From NCBI RefSeq assembly GCF_034424625.1, contig NZ_CP139976.1:2108001-2172000 (forward strand): 64,000 bases of DNA, in the 5' to 3' direction. Source of the stretch: Janthinobacterium lividum (GTDB taxonomy: Bacteria; Pseudomonadota; Gammaproteobacteria; Burkholderiales; Burkholderiaceae_D). The position numbers were made by a program, and so were the translations under genes. Shown here piece by piece: positions 52,654-61,632 of this stretch. The notes below the pieces were generated by a model. It searched no databases. It saw only the letters and a program-made list of their open reading frames with translations, and was not told the origin of the DNA. The first letter of the stretch is position 1, and each line of letters begins with the position of its first letter.

Positions 52654-52757
52654 CACCCGGTAGAGGTTACTCCCCTCATGGTAGTCCAAGATTGGCAGCT
52701 CTGCTTGCGCTATTACCCGCGCCGCGTTTGACGCGGCGCAGGCAGGCACGGGTCGTT

Positions 52758-53177
52758 CTATGCTGGTTCCTTGAGGCAGTTGACCATCCAGGCCACGCCG
52801 AACTGGTCTTTCAGCATGCCGAAACGTTTGGCCCAGAACGTTTCCTCCATGGGCATCTGGATGTTGCCGTCACGCGCCAGTGCGGCGAAGACCCGTTCCG
52901 CTTCCTCCGGCGTATCGACGGTCAGGCAGACGGAGCAGCCACTCATGCCCTTGGCGCCATCTTCGGTGCAGCCGCCGTCCGAGCCCATCAGCATGGTGGC
53001 CCCCAGCTGTATGGAGCCGTGCATGATCTTGTCGTACCAGTCTTCCTTGACCTGGTCCTGGCCCGGGCTGCCCCGATATGGCATCAGGCACAGGTCCGTG
53101 CCATGCAGGTGCTGGCGGTAGTATTCCAGCGCTTGCGCGCAATTGCCATTGAATTGCAAATACGGTTCGATACGCAT
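52758..53177 (-). CDS. VOC-family protein (PhnB-like)
   Basis: A 139-residue protein of the PhnB-like glyoxalase/VOC group: PYLQFNGNCAQALEYYRQ at the N-terminus, ATMLMGSDG in the middle, and the characteristic end FWAKRFGMLKDQFGVAWMVN. Its role is unknown; PhnB itself has no settled activity. GAGGAGACCAAC precedes the ATG. Confidence 0.9.
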   Translation of the reverse strand: MRIEPYLQFNGNCAQALEYYRQHLHGTDLCLMPYRGSPGQDQVKEDWYDKIMHGSIQLGATMLMGSDGGCTEDGAKGMSGCSVCLTVDTPEEAERVFAALARDGNIQMPMEETFWAKRFGMLKDQFGVAWMVNCLKEPA

Positions 53178-53260
53178 GTTGGTCTCCTCTGGTCATCGTC
53201 CCGCAGGCACGATTGCCAGGCGGGGCCGTCCCAGTATAGGCGCTCGCTGGCCGATTTCAA

Positions 53261-53728
53261 TCAGTCTGGCGCCATCTCTTGCAGCCGCTCACGCACCCTG
53301 CCCAGGGTGGCGAGGATGCGCTCGGGATTGCCGGCGAGGACGGCGCTGCCCAGGTGCAACAAGCTCGTCGCCAGGCTGATCCAGTACCGCACGTCGTCGT
53401 TGCGGGCGATGCGCAGGCGTACCGTGTCGAGCAGGCCGCTGAGTTGGCGCTGCGCCGTTTTCAGGCCCGCCACGGTGTGTCCTGCGGCATCGGCATACAG
53501 CTGGTTGGCTTGCTGGCGCAAGGCCACTTCCAGGGCGAAGACGGCTTGCGCCTGGCTGTGGCTGATGCCATTGGCGCCCTGGCTGGCGCGCTTGCGGATG
53601 GCGCGCATGACGGCGCCGTGCAAGGTGACGGCCGCCTGCGACAGGCTGTCAGCCAGTTGTTCGACGCGCATGGCGCTGCTGAGAGCCGCTTCGCGGCGTT
53701 CGCTGCTGCTGCCTACCGATCCGTCCAT
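53261..53728 (-). CDS. Helical protein of unknown function, paired with lipoprotein gene
   Basis: A 155-residue, mostly alpha-helical protein with no signal peptide. It has Ala/Leu/Arg-rich heptads (AVFALEVALRQQANQLYADAAG, LKTAQRQLSGLLDTVRLRIA) and one moderately hydrophobic helix (WISLATSLLHLGSAVLAG). The family is not recognised. Its ribosome site GGAGG and start lie inside the end of the upstream lipoprotein gene (16-base overlap), so the two are co-translated and probably work together. Confidence 0.68.
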   Translation of the reverse strand: MDGSVGSSSERREAALSSAMRVEQLADSLSQAAVTLHGAVMRAIRKRASQGANGISHSQAQAVFALEVALRQQANQLYADAAGHTVAGLKTAQRQLSGLLDTVRLRIARNDDVRYWISLATSLLHLGSAVLAGNPERILATLGRVRERLQEMAPD

Positions 53729-54531
53729 CTTACCTCCGTGGTGGTGAGGGTGGCAGCGAGCTGCGCGTGTTCGCGACCCAGTGCCGCCAGTTGCCGGCGC
53801 GCCAGGGTATGGCGCAGGCCAACCAGGCGGTATTCCTCGGTTTTGCTTTGCTGCATGTTTTTCGCCAGCACGGCCAGCAGGCGCTGCTGCGGCGTGTCCG
53901 CATAGGCGATTTCCACGTCGAGCAAGCCGAGCACCATGTCGCGCTCGTTGTCGCCGCTTTTGTCGTACAGCGCCAGCAAGCTGTCGAGCGCGGCCAGCAG
54001 GGCTTGCAGCGGCGCGTCGCCCTCGTGCAGCACTTGCGCCAAGTGCGCTCGCTGGCTGGCCGCGCCGCCCAGGCGCGACAGTTGTTGCAGCAGCAAGGTG
54101 TAGGCGCTGACATGGCGGTCGTCGATGCCGCTGCCGGGCCAGGCGCGGATGGCGGCGCCGGCGCTGGCCAGTTCCGGCTGCACGTCATACGCATCGGCAT
54201 TGGCCAGCCGGCCCAGCGCCTGCAGGTACAGGCGCACGGCCTGTGCCAGGCGCGCCACGTCGGCTTGCGCGGCGCGGCGCTGCACGTCGAGCAGGCGTTC
54301 GCGTGCGTCTTCGGCGGGCGACAGATAGGGGCGGGCACGCTGGTAACTGTCCACGTGGCGCTGCGACAGCTCGCTGAAGGCGGTCAGGGCATCGGTGCCG
54401 GCGGCCAGGGCGCGCACTTGCGCCAGCTCGGGGCGCGCAGTGGCGCAGCCGCACAGCACGGCAGTCAGGAAGAGGCTCAGGTACAGCTTCAGGCATAGGG
54501 CGCGGCGATGGCGGGCGGGCAGGGTGGACAC
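53713..54531 (-). CDS. Lipoprotein of unknown function
   Basis: A 272-residue protein: signal peptide with lipobox LCGC (Cys29), then a long all-helical part rich in Ala, Leu and Gln (LLDVQRRAAQADVARLAQAV, LTAFSELSQRH). No known domain is seen. The start is a GTG at 54531 with AGAGG five bases before it. The last 16 bases overlap the next gene. An envelope-anchored helical lipoprotein with a cytosolic-looking partner is an unusual pairing. Confidence 0.72.
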   Translation of the reverse strand: MSTLPARHRRALCLKLYLSLFLTAVLCGCATARPELAQVRALAAGTDALTAFSELSQRHVDSYQRARPYLSPAEDARERLLDVQRRAAQADVARLAQAVRLYLQALGRLANADAYDVQPELASAGAAIRAWPGSGIDDRHVSAYTLLLQQLSRLGGAASQRAHLAQVLHEGDAPLQALLAALDSLLALYDKSGDNERDMVLGLLDVEIAYADTPQQRLLAVLAKNMQQSKTEEYRLVGLRHTLARRQLAALGREHAQLAATLTTTEVRWTDR

Positions 54532-54619
54532 GGCACCTCTCGACAGGAAATACTGTATGGAAAGGTATTGTCGTGCCGGCCTGCGCCGGCCGCCTTGTGC
54601 GGGCGCAAGCGTGCTGCGA

Positions 54620-55420
54620 TCAGGCGCCCATCGTGCCCGCTGTGCCCGTTAATTGCTCGCGCCATCCCAGTCCGGCAACGGTATCGCTGGCGGGGCGGTA
54701 TTCGCAGCCGACCCAGCCTGCGTAGCCGACCTGGTCGAGCAGCTTGAACAGATGGCGGTAGTTGATCTCGCCCGTGCCCGGTTCGTGGCGGCCCGGCGTA
54801 TCGGCGATCTGGATATGGCGGATCAGGGGCAGCATGGCGCGGATGGTGTTGCTCAGCTCGCCCTCCATGCGCTGCATGTGATAAACGTCGTATTGCAGGA
54901 AGATATTGCTGCGCTGGCAGTCGGCGATGATGTCGGCCGCCTGCTGGCTATGGTTCAGAAAGTAACCGGGCATGTCGTAGCGGTTGATGGGCTCGATCAA
55001 CACGTTGATGCCATGCGGACGGCAGGCGTCGGCCGCAAATTGCAGGTTGCCGATCAGGCTTTGCCGCGCCCGCTCCAGACTCATGCCGGGCGGCACGATA
55101 CCGGCCATGCAGTGCAACTGCTTCGCCCCGAGCGCCAGCGCATAGTTGAGCGCCAGTTGCACGTTGCCGCGGAATTCCTCGCCCCGGCGCGGATCGCAGG
55201 CAATGCCCCGCTCGCCGTGCTCCCAGTCGCCGGGCGGGAAGTTGAAGACGGCCAGCTGCAGCTGGTGGCGTTCCAGCCGCATGGCGATCTGCCGCGCCTC
55301 GACGGCATAGGGGAACAGGAATTCGACGGCATCGAAGCCCGCTTCCCTGGCGGCGGCAAAGCGGTCGAGGAAGGGCAGTTCGGTAAACATCATGCTGAGG
55401 TTGGCAGCGAAGTTCGGCAT
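54620..55420 (-). CDS. hyi: Hydroxypyruvate isomerase family protein
   Basis: A 266-residue TIM-barrel protein of the AP-endonuclease-2 superfamily: FAANLSMMFTELPFLDRFAAAREAGFDAVEFLFPY at the N-terminus, catalytic Glu in LIEPINRYD and a second in GCEYRPA, plus HIQIADTPGRHEPGTGEINY. This is the pattern of Hyi/OtnI enzymes, which interconvert hydroxypyruvate and tartronate semialdehyde or isomerise 2-oxo-tetronate. Which substrate applies cannot be told here; no glyoxylate or tetronate pathway genes are adjacent. Confidence 0.9.
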   Translation of the reverse strand: MPNFAANLSMMFTELPFLDRFAAAREAGFDAVEFLFPYAVEARQIAMRLERHQLQLAVFNFPPGDWEHGERGIACDPRRGEEFRGNVQLALNYALALGAKQLHCMAGIVPPGMSLERARQSLIGNLQFAADACRPHGINVLIEPINRYDMPGYFLNHSQQAADIIADCQRSNIFLQYDVYHMQRMEGELSNTIRAMLPLIRHIQIADTPGRHEPGTGEINYRHLFKLLDQVGYAGWVGCEYRPASDTVAGLGWREQLTGTAGTMGA

Positions 55421-55485
55421 GGCAGCACGCAGGTGAGGACGATGGATACTATCCTAGCCCAAATCGGGAATCAGTGGCGTGCATG

Positions 55486-55523
55486 AAAAAACCGTTCCAG
55501 AAGCAAGTCCTGGAACGGTTTTT
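55486..55523. terminator. Bidirectional rho-independent terminator
   Basis: A 14-bp perfect stem AAAAACCGTTCCAG / CTGGAACGGTTTTT with a 9-base loop. On the minus strand it ends the helicase transcript; it lies upstream of the hyi gene. Confidence 0.92.
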
Positions 55524-55550
55524 ATCGTCTTTTTGATAAAGACAAGCGCT

Positions 55551-55658
55551 GCCTGAAAGCGTAGCGAGCGGGAGTGATATTGCGTCGAGTCGCGCAGCCG
55601 TACAAGAGTACGGCGAGCAACGCAAACGCAATAGCGCCCCGCGCAGTAGCTTTCAGGC
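55551..55658 (-). repeat. 108-base imperfect palindrome behind the helicase gene
   Basis: Outer arms GCCTGAAAGC (55551-55560) and GCTTTCAGGC (55649-55658), middle arms TATTGCGT (55579-55586) and ACGCAATA (55626-55633), and a tip CCGTAC-AAGA-GTACGG (55599-55614) are all nested on one axis. GC-rich stretches between them pair imperfectly. It could fold into one long branched hairpin in the helicase 3' untranslated region, seven bases after the stop, or be a repeated extragenic palindrome. Confidence 0.75.
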
Positions 55659-55664
55659 CGCGTT

Positions 55665-57035
55665 TTAGCGGCCGCGGCCGCCGGAACGGTGGTTCGCCGC
55701 CGAACGTGGCGCATTGCCCGAACGGTTGCCGCCGCCACCGCCGCCCGATGGGCCGGCGCTGCGTGGCTTGGCGCCGCTGCCGCCGGTTTTCACGCGCACG
55801 ACGGCGCCGGCTGGCGCGCGGCTGTTGTTGCGGTGGCCGCCGGTGCCGCTGCGCAATTGCACAGGCTGGGCGCGGGCGTTCAGGTCGGGCTCGAAGCCCG
55901 GGATGACTTCGCGCGGCAGGGTTTGCTTGATCAGCTTTTCGATGTCTTTCAACATTTCGTGCTCATCCACGCAGACCAGCGACACGGCTTCGCCCTTGGC
56001 GCCGGCACGGCCCGTGCGGCCGATACGGTGCACATAGTCTTCCGGAATGTTCGGCAAGTCGTAGTTGACGACGTGCGGCAACTGGTCGATATCGATGCCG
56101 CGTGCGGCGATGTCGGTGGCGACCAGCACTTGCAAGGTGCCATCCTTGAACTCGGACAGCGCGCGCGTGCGTGCCGACTGGCTCTTGTTGCCGTGGATGG
56201 CCAGGGCGCCGATGCCGTCCGCGCCCAGTTGCTCGACCAGTTTATTGGCGCCATGCTTGGTGCGCGTAAATACCAGCACTTGCGTCCAGTTGTTCGACTT
56301 GATCAGGTAGGACAGCATCGGGTGCTTCTTGTCGCGGTCGACCGGATGGATCTTTTGCTTGATCACTTCGACGGTCGAATTGCGGCGTGCCACTTCGATC
56401 ATGGCTGGCTTGTTCAGCAAGCCGTCGGCCAGGGCCTTGATCTCTTCCGAGAACGTGGCCGAGAACAGCAGGTTCTGGCGTTTTGGCGGCAGCACGGCCA
56501 GCACTTTCTTGATGTCGCGGATGAAGCCCATGTCCAGCATGCGGTCGGCTTCGTCCAGGATCAGGATTTCCACTTTCGACAGGTCGACGGTGCCCTGGCC
56601 CATATGGTCCAGCAAACGGCCCGGCGTGGCGACGAGGATGTCGACGCCATGCTTGAGCTGCTTGATTTGCGGGTTGATGCCGACGCCGCCGAAGATCACG
56701 GTCGAGTTCAATTTGGTGTATTTGCTGTAGGCGCGCACGCTTTCCTCGACCTGCGCGGCGAGTTCGCGCGTCGGGGCCAGGATCAGGGCGCGGATCGGGC
56801 GCGTCGAGGTGTTGCTGGTGATGGACGCGCCATTGGCGTCCGTCGACAGGCGGTGCAGCACGGGCAGGGTAAAGCCGGCCGTCTTGCCGGTACCGGTTTG
56901 TGCACCGGCCAGCAAGTCGCCGCCAGCCAGCACGGCGGGAATCGCCTGCGACTGGATCGGGGTCGGCACGGTGTAGCCGTGTTCGGTAACGGCACGTACG
57001 ATAGCGTCGGACAATCCGAGGGAGGAAAAGGACAT
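55665..57035 (-). CDS. rhlE: DEAD-box RNA helicase, RhlE-type
   Basis: A 456-residue helicase with the usual order of motifs: Q motif TPIQSQAIP, Walker [40 protein letters not shown] and HRIGRTGR. A disordered C-terminal tail rich in Arg, Gly, Ser and Asn (about 400-456) suits RNA binding. The length and [11 protein letters not shown] segment fit RhlE. ATG 57035 is chosen by homology; the ribosome site before it (AAAGTTACC) is poor, and the 187-base space upstream may hold a long leader. Likely in RNA turnover or ribosome assembly, often cold-induced. Confidence 0.92.
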   Translation of the reverse strand: MSFSSLGLSDAIVRAVTEHGYTVPTPIQSQAIPAVLAGGDLLAGAQTGTGKTAGFTLPVLHRLSTDANGASITSNTSTRPIRALILAPTRELAAQVEESVRAYSKYTKLNSTVIFGGVGINPQIKQLKHGVDILVATPGRLLDHMGQGTVDLSKVEILILDEADRMLDMGFIRDIKKVLAVLPPKRQNLLFSATFSEEIKALADGLLNKPAMIEVARRNSTVEVIKQKIHPVDRDKKHPMLSYLIKSNNWTQVLVFTRTKHGANKLVEQLGADGIGALAIHGNKSQSARTRALSEFKDGTLQVLVATDIAARGIDIDQLPHVVNYDLPNIPEDYVHRIGRTGRAGAKGEAVSLVCVDEHEMLKDIEKLIKQTLPREVIPGFEPDLNARAQPVQLRSGTGGHRNNSRAPAGAVVRVKTGGSGAKPRSAGPSGGGGGGNRSGNAPRSAANHRSGGRGR

Positions 57036-57222
57036 GGTAACTTTATTGTGAGATCGGCCTGTCGCCATCGTGGGGCGCCAGTCGCAGGCAATCAGATTAG
57101 GGGTCGAAAGACAGCGGCAAGGGGACTGGTCATATGTGCCGCACACGCGAAGTATAACAGCCTGGCAAAAACGCGCCTGTTTTGTTTCAGCTTTGCAATG
57201 TCGCAAGTAAAGAAAAGGGCGC

Positions 57223-57465
57223 CTAGTCGTCGATCTCGTCGACGGTGTAGCGCACGCCCTGCGCATCGAGCCAGGCGCGCACGGCGTCCAGGCCGTGCCA
57301 CGGGTCCGGGCGCAGGTGCTGGCATATATACAGGCCGGCGTCCGTCAGCCTGGCGTCCGTGTCCGGCATGGCGCCTGATGCCGGCGGCAGCGCCGCCAGC
57401 AGCGGTGCGATGTGCTGGCGCTGTTCCGGCGTCAGGCTGGCCGTGACCCTGAATTCAAATCCCAT
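57223..57465 (-). CDS. Small protein of unknown function
   Basis: An 80-residue acidic protein: [25 protein letters not shown] at the N-terminus and [26 protein letters not shown] at the C-terminus, suggesting a compact alpha/beta fold. Not recognised. AGGAGAAAAC before the ATG supports it. It lies upstream of the helicase on the same strand. Confidence 0.6.
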   Translation of the reverse strand: MGFEFRVTASLTPEQRQHIAPLLAALPPASGAMPDTDARLTDAGLYICQHLRPDPWHGLDAVRAWLDAQGVRYTVDEIDD

Positions 57466-57681
57466 GTTTTCTCCTGGATGCGCGGGCTGCCGCCGCGGTT
57501 ATTTTTCATTGTCGAAAAAATCGAATATAGCTTCGCATTCTTTCCGTTTTTATTTTCAAAGTATCTCGTCCATACTGCATAGCACTGGCCCGGCACACAC
57601 AGCGTGACGCAAGGGCAGGAGCAGAAACACCATGCAACGACATCTTTTTCATGTTCAATTATTTTCACTAAGGAAAACATC

Positions 57682-58335
57682 ATGCCTATCGCCACCGCCC
57701 AAGCCGCACAAAAACTGCTGACCCCTAACGATCATACCCTGATCATGATCGACCACCAGTCACAGATGGCGTTCGCCACCCGTTCCATCGACCTGGCCCT
57801 GCTGCGTAACAATGCAGCCCTGGTGGCCAAGGCGGCGGCGGAATTCAAGGTGCCGACGATCCTGACGACGGTGGCAGCCAAATCGTTCTCCGGCCCTATT
57901 TTTGACGAAATCCAGTCCGTCTTCCCGGAACAGGCGCCGATCGACCGCACCAGCATGAATACCTGGGAAGATGCGCGCATCGCCGACAAGGTGAATGGCT
58001 ATGGCAAGGGCAAGATCGTGCTGGCCGGCCTGTGGACCTCCGTCTGCATCGTGGGACCAGCCCTGTCGGCGCTGGAGCAGGGCTTCGAGGTCTACGTGAT
58101 CGCCGACGCCAGCGGCGACGTCTCCGACGAAGCGCATGCGATGGCCATGCAGCGCATGCTGCAGGCGGGTGCGCAGCCGATGACGTCCGTGCAATACTTG
58201 CTGGAACTGCAGCGCGACTGGGCCCGTGGCGAGACCTACAACGAGACGGTGGCGACAGCCGTGGCGCACGGCGGTGGCTATGGCCTGGGCCTGATCTACG
58301 CCAAATCCATGTTCAACGCCAGCGAAGGCCATTGA
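57682..58335 (+). CDS. Isochorismatase-family hydrolase (YcaC-like)
   Basis: A 217-residue cysteine hydrolase. The catalytic Asp is in MIDHQ (Asp24) and the nucleophile Cys in GLWTSVCIVGPALSALEQG; the third residue is probably the Lys in VAAKSF. The segment DASGDVSDEAHAMAMQRMLQAGA is usual for YcaC-like members of unknown substrate. AAGGAAAACATC precedes ATG 57682; the longer open frame is not used. It is 67 bases before the amidohydrolase, likely an operon. Confidence 0.9.
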   Translation: MPIATAQAAQKLLTPNDHTLIMIDHQSQMAFATRSIDLALLRNNAALVAKAAAEFKVPTILTTVAAKSFSGPIFDEIQSVFPEQAPIDRTSMNTWEDARIADKVNGYGKGKIVLAGLWTSVCIVGPALSALEQGFEVYVIADASGDVSDEAHAMAMQRMLQAGAQPMTSVQYLLELQRDWARGETYNETVATAVAHGGGYGLGLIYAKSMFNASEGH

Positions 58336-58402
58336 TTATTCACTGAGCCCGGTTCCGCCGCCTGCCGGCGGGACCGTGTTTTCACCTGATTCGGGAGTTC
58401 CC

Positions 58403-60259
58403 ATGCACGCAAACACGATCTTGCTCAATGGCCGTTTCCATACGGTCGACAGGACGCAGCCGCTGGCGTCCGCCGTCGCCATCGCCGATGGCAAATTTCT
58501 CGCCGTGGGCGACGTTGAAGACGTGATGCGCCATCGCGGCCCCGCCACGCAGGTGATCGACCTGGCTGGCCGCACGGTGATTCCCGGCCTGAACGACTCG
58601 CACCTGCACCTGATCCGCGGCGGCTTGAACTACAACCTGGAGTTGCGCTGGGAAGGCGTGCCCTCGCTGGCCGACGCCTTGCGCATGTTGAAAGAACAGG
58701 CGCTGCGCACGCCGAACCCGCAATGGGTGCGCGTGGTGGGCGGCTGGACGGAATTCCAGTTCGCGGAAAAGCGCATGCCCACGCTTGATGAAATCAACGC
58801 GGCCGCGCCGGACACGCCCGTCTTCATCCTGCACCTGTACGACCGCGCCCTGCTGAACCGCGCCGCCCTGCGCGCCGTCGGCTACGACAAGAACACGCCG
58901 AACCCGCCCGATGGCGAAATCGTGCGCGACGGGGCCGGCAACCCCACCGGCTTGCTGATCGCCCGGCCGAACGCCATGATCCTGTATGCGACCCTGGCGC
59001 AAGGCCCGAAGCTGCCGCTCGAATTGCAGGTGAATTCCACGCGCCAGTTCATGCGCGAACTCAATCGCCTCGGCCTGACAAGCGCCATCGACGCGGGCGG
59101 CGGCTTCCAGAATTATCCCGAGGATTACGCCGTCGTCGACGAACTGGCGCAAAAAGAGCAACTGACCATCCGCATCGCCTACAACCTGTTTACGCAAAAC
59201 AAGGGCGCGGAATTGCAGGACTTCCAGAAGTGGACCGGCATGATCAGGCCGGGCGACGGCACGGACTTTTACCGGCATAACGGCGCCGGCGAAATGCTGG
59301 TGTTTTCCGCCGCCGACTTCGAGGATTTCCTCGAACCGCGTCCCGAGCTGGCGGCCGGCATGGAAGACGAGCTGGAAAAGGTCGTGCGCCACCTGGTCGA
59401 GCAGCGCTGGCCGTTCCGCCTGCACGCCACCTATGACGAATCGATCAGCCGCATGCTCGACGTGTTTGAAAAGGTCAACCGCGACACGCCGTTCGGCGGC
59501 CTGCACTGGCTGTTCGACCACGCGGAAACCATCAGCCCCCGTAATATCGACCGGGTCAGGGCGCTGGGCGGCGGCCTGGCCATCCAGCACCGCATGGCGT
59601 TCCAGGGCGAATATTTTGTCGAGCGCTATGGCGCCGATGCAGCCAAGGCCACGCCGCCCGTGCAGCGCATGCTGGACGCGGGCGTGCCCGTGGGCGGCGG
59701 CACGGATGCCACGCGGGTGGCCAGCTACAACCCGTGGACGGCGCTGTACTGGCTGGTATCGGGGCGCACCGTGGGCGGCCTGGCCCTGACGGATGCGGCG
59801 GGCAGATTGTCGCGCGATACGGCGCTGGAACTGTGGACGGCGGGCAGCGCCTGGTTCTCCAGCGAGCAAGGCAAGAAGGGGCGCATCCGCGAGGGCATGC
59901 TGGCCGATTTGAGCGTGCTGTCGGCCGATTACTTCACCGTGCCGGAAGAAGCGATCAAGTCCATCGAATCCGTGCTGACCATGGTGGGCGGCAAGGTCGT
60001 CTACGGCCAGGCGGAATTTACCCATCTTGCGCCGCCCTTGATTCCCGTGTTGCCCGAATGGTCGCCCGTGCGCACGGTGCCGGGACACTACCGTCCCGTG
60101 GCCAGGCCGGCGCAAGCGCAAGCCATGCTGCCGCACCAGTGCGCGGGCGCCTGCGGCGTGCATGCGCATGCCCACGACCGGGCGCGCACATCGGCCGTGC
60201 CGGTCAGCGATTTTTCCGGTTTCTGGGGCACCTTGGGCTGCAGCTGTTTCGCCTTTTAG
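58403..60259 (+). CDS. YtcJ-like amidohydrolase with Cys/His-rich C-terminal tail
   Basis: A 618-residue metal-dependent hydrolase (Amidohydro_3). It begins NTILLNGRFHTVD and has the metal site NDSHLHLIRGG, the HATYDES and DHAE ligands, and GGGTDATRVASYNPWTALYW. Members of this group are about 540-560 residues. This one has a tail of about 45 residues beginning near QCAGACGVHAHAHDRAR and ending GTLGCSCFAF, with four cysteines and several histidines that could hold a metal. The substrate is unknown. CGGGAGTTCCC precedes ATG 58403. It probably shares a transcript with the isochorismatase-like gene. Confidence 0.88.
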   Translation: MHANTILLNGRFHTVDRTQPLASAVAIADGKFLAVGDVEDVMRHRGPATQVIDLAGRTVIPGLNDSHLHLIRGGLNYNLELRWEGVPSLADALRMLKEQALRTPNPQWVRVVGGWTEFQFAEKRMPTLDEINAAAPDTPVFILHLYDRALLNRAALRAVGYDKNTPNPPDGEIVRDGAGNPTGLLIARPNAMILYATLAQGPKLPLELQVNSTRQFMRELNRLGLTSAIDAGGGFQNYPEDYAVVDELAQKEQLTIRIAYNLFTQNKGAELQDFQKWTGMIRPGDGTDFYRHNGAGEMLVFSAADFEDFLEPRPELAAGMEDELEKVVRHLVEQRWPFRLHATYDESISRMLDVFEKVNRDTPFGGLHWLFDHAETISPRNIDRVRALGGGLAIQHRMAFQGEYFVERYGADAAKATPPVQRMLDAGVPVGGGTDATRVASYNPWTALYWLVSGRTVGGLALTDAAGRLSRDTALELWTAGSAWFSSEQGKKGRIREGMLADLSVLSADYFTVPEEAIKSIESVLTMVGGKVVYGQAEFTHLAPPLIPVLPEWSPVRTVPGHYRPVARPAQAQAMLPHQCAGACGVHAHAHDRARTSAVPVSDFSGFWGTLGCSCFAF

Positions 60260-60273
60260 CGGCTGGCCAGGCG

Positions 60274-61632
60274 TTATTTGGAAATGCGCAGGATGGCCGA
60301 GGCAAGCCGGGTGAAACAGGGACTCAGGTCGCTGTCGCTGGCCGCATAGCAATACAGGCCCACGGGTTCGGCCGGCTTGCGGCAAGCCGCTTTCGCATCG
60401 GTGGTATTGGCCAGGCAGCGCAGCAAGTCTTCGCCCAGCTCGTTGTCCGGCCCTTCCTTGGTTTTCAGCGATGCGCCCATGCCCAGGGTAAAGACGAAAA
60501 TGCCTTCCTGGCGCGCCTTGGCCGCCATCGCTTCGACCAGGTTGCGCGAGGCGCGGTGCACATTCGTCCATTGTGCCTGCGCCGTCGCGGTGGAAGCGGT
60601 CACGACGCGTGGCGAGTTGGTGACGATGGGAAACTCGCGCAGCGCCGCGTCGTTGGCGTGGGCGGGGTCATTCGTCGCGTTATACCATGCGGGAAGCGCG
60701 GTGATCTGATTGGCGGCGCAATCGCCGTACTGGAGCGTGTCGCTCACTTTCATCCGGTACAGGCCTGCCAGCGCCGGGTTTTGCAGTTTCGGAAAGGTGG
60801 CGAGGCCGCCTGCGTCCTTGCATTTGTTGTCCTTGTTGGGGAAGTACGAGGAAAACGCCGCCGGCGAGCCATCGGAGAAAAACACGATGACGCGCAGGCT
60901 GGAGCGGTTGACCTGCTCGATGTCGTTCAGCTGTTTGCGGGCCTGGAACATGCCGGCGGAAGAGTTGGTGCCGCCGACAAAGGCGAATTGATCGATCTTT
61001 CCACCTTTCATGGTCATGCCGCCGCGGTCGAAGCCGCGCTCGATCTGCCTGATCGGGATGTCGATTTGCGCTTCCGAGGCGAAGTGCAGCAAGCCGACCC
61101 GGTCGACCGTGGCGTTGAACTTGTTCAGGAAGGACTTGCCCGCCGCCCGCACGGCGTCCGCATTGTTTTTCAGCGACCCCGACGTATCCATCACCAGCAC
61201 CATGTCCAGGTCCTTGCGGATGGTTTGCGCGCTGGCGGCCACCTCCAGGGTCTTGAAGCCGAGTACGCCCATCAGCGAGACGGGCAGCGAGGCGCTGGCG
61301 GAGACGTCGATGGTGACGGTGCCCTTGTCGAACGTGACATCGACGGGATGGAGGGTCGGCGTCGACAGCAGGAAGTGGTCCGGATAATTGACGTCAAAAA
61401 AATCCCTTGCCGACTGGCGCGCCCTGGTCCGCTGTTCTTCTTCCGAGTTGCCCGCAGTGACGCCGCGCGCCGCCGCCAGGCTGGCCGCGTCGACGGCCGC
61501 ATTGAGCTTGGCCTTGACGAAGTAGCCGAGGGCCGAATCGATGGCCAGGCCCACGGAGGCGATCAGGACGACGGCCGACAGCGCCACCATGACCAGTACT
61601 TGCCCGCCTTGCCGCTGGTGTGGAATGCGCAT
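60274..61632 (-). CDS. TadG-like protein with von Willebrand A domain
   Basis: A 452-residue protein. The N-terminal TadE/G-type segment is GGQVLVMVALSAVVLIASVGLAIDSALGYFVKAKLNAAVDAA, a type IV prepilin-like helix. A vWA domain follows (about 140-420) with the metal site DTSGS. It is the last gene of a three-gene set; its ATG overlaps the stop of the gene before it (TGATG). TadG is a minor component of tight-adherence pili. Confidence 0.87.
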   Translation of the reverse strand: MRIPHQRQGGQVLVMVALSAVVLIASVGLAIDSALGYFVKAKLNAAVDAASLAAARGVTAGNSEEEQRTRARQSARDFFDVNYPDHFLLSTPTLHPVDVTFDKGTVTIDVSASASLPVSLMGVLGFKTLEVAASAQTIRKDLDMVLVMDTSGSLKNNADAVRAAGKSFLNKFNATVDRVGLLHFASEAQIDIPIRQIERGFDRGGMTMKGGKIDQFAFVGGTNSSAGMFQARKQLNDIEQVNRSSLRVIVFFSDGSPAAFSSYFPNKDNKCKDAGGLATFPKLQNPALAGLYRMKVSDTLQYGDCAANQITALPAWYNATNDPAHANDAALREFPIVTNSPRVVTASTATAQAQWTNVHRASRNLVEAMAAKARQEGIFVFTLGMGASLKTKEGPDNELGEDLLRCLANTTDAKAACRKPAEPVGLYCYAASDSDLSPCFTRLASAILRISK

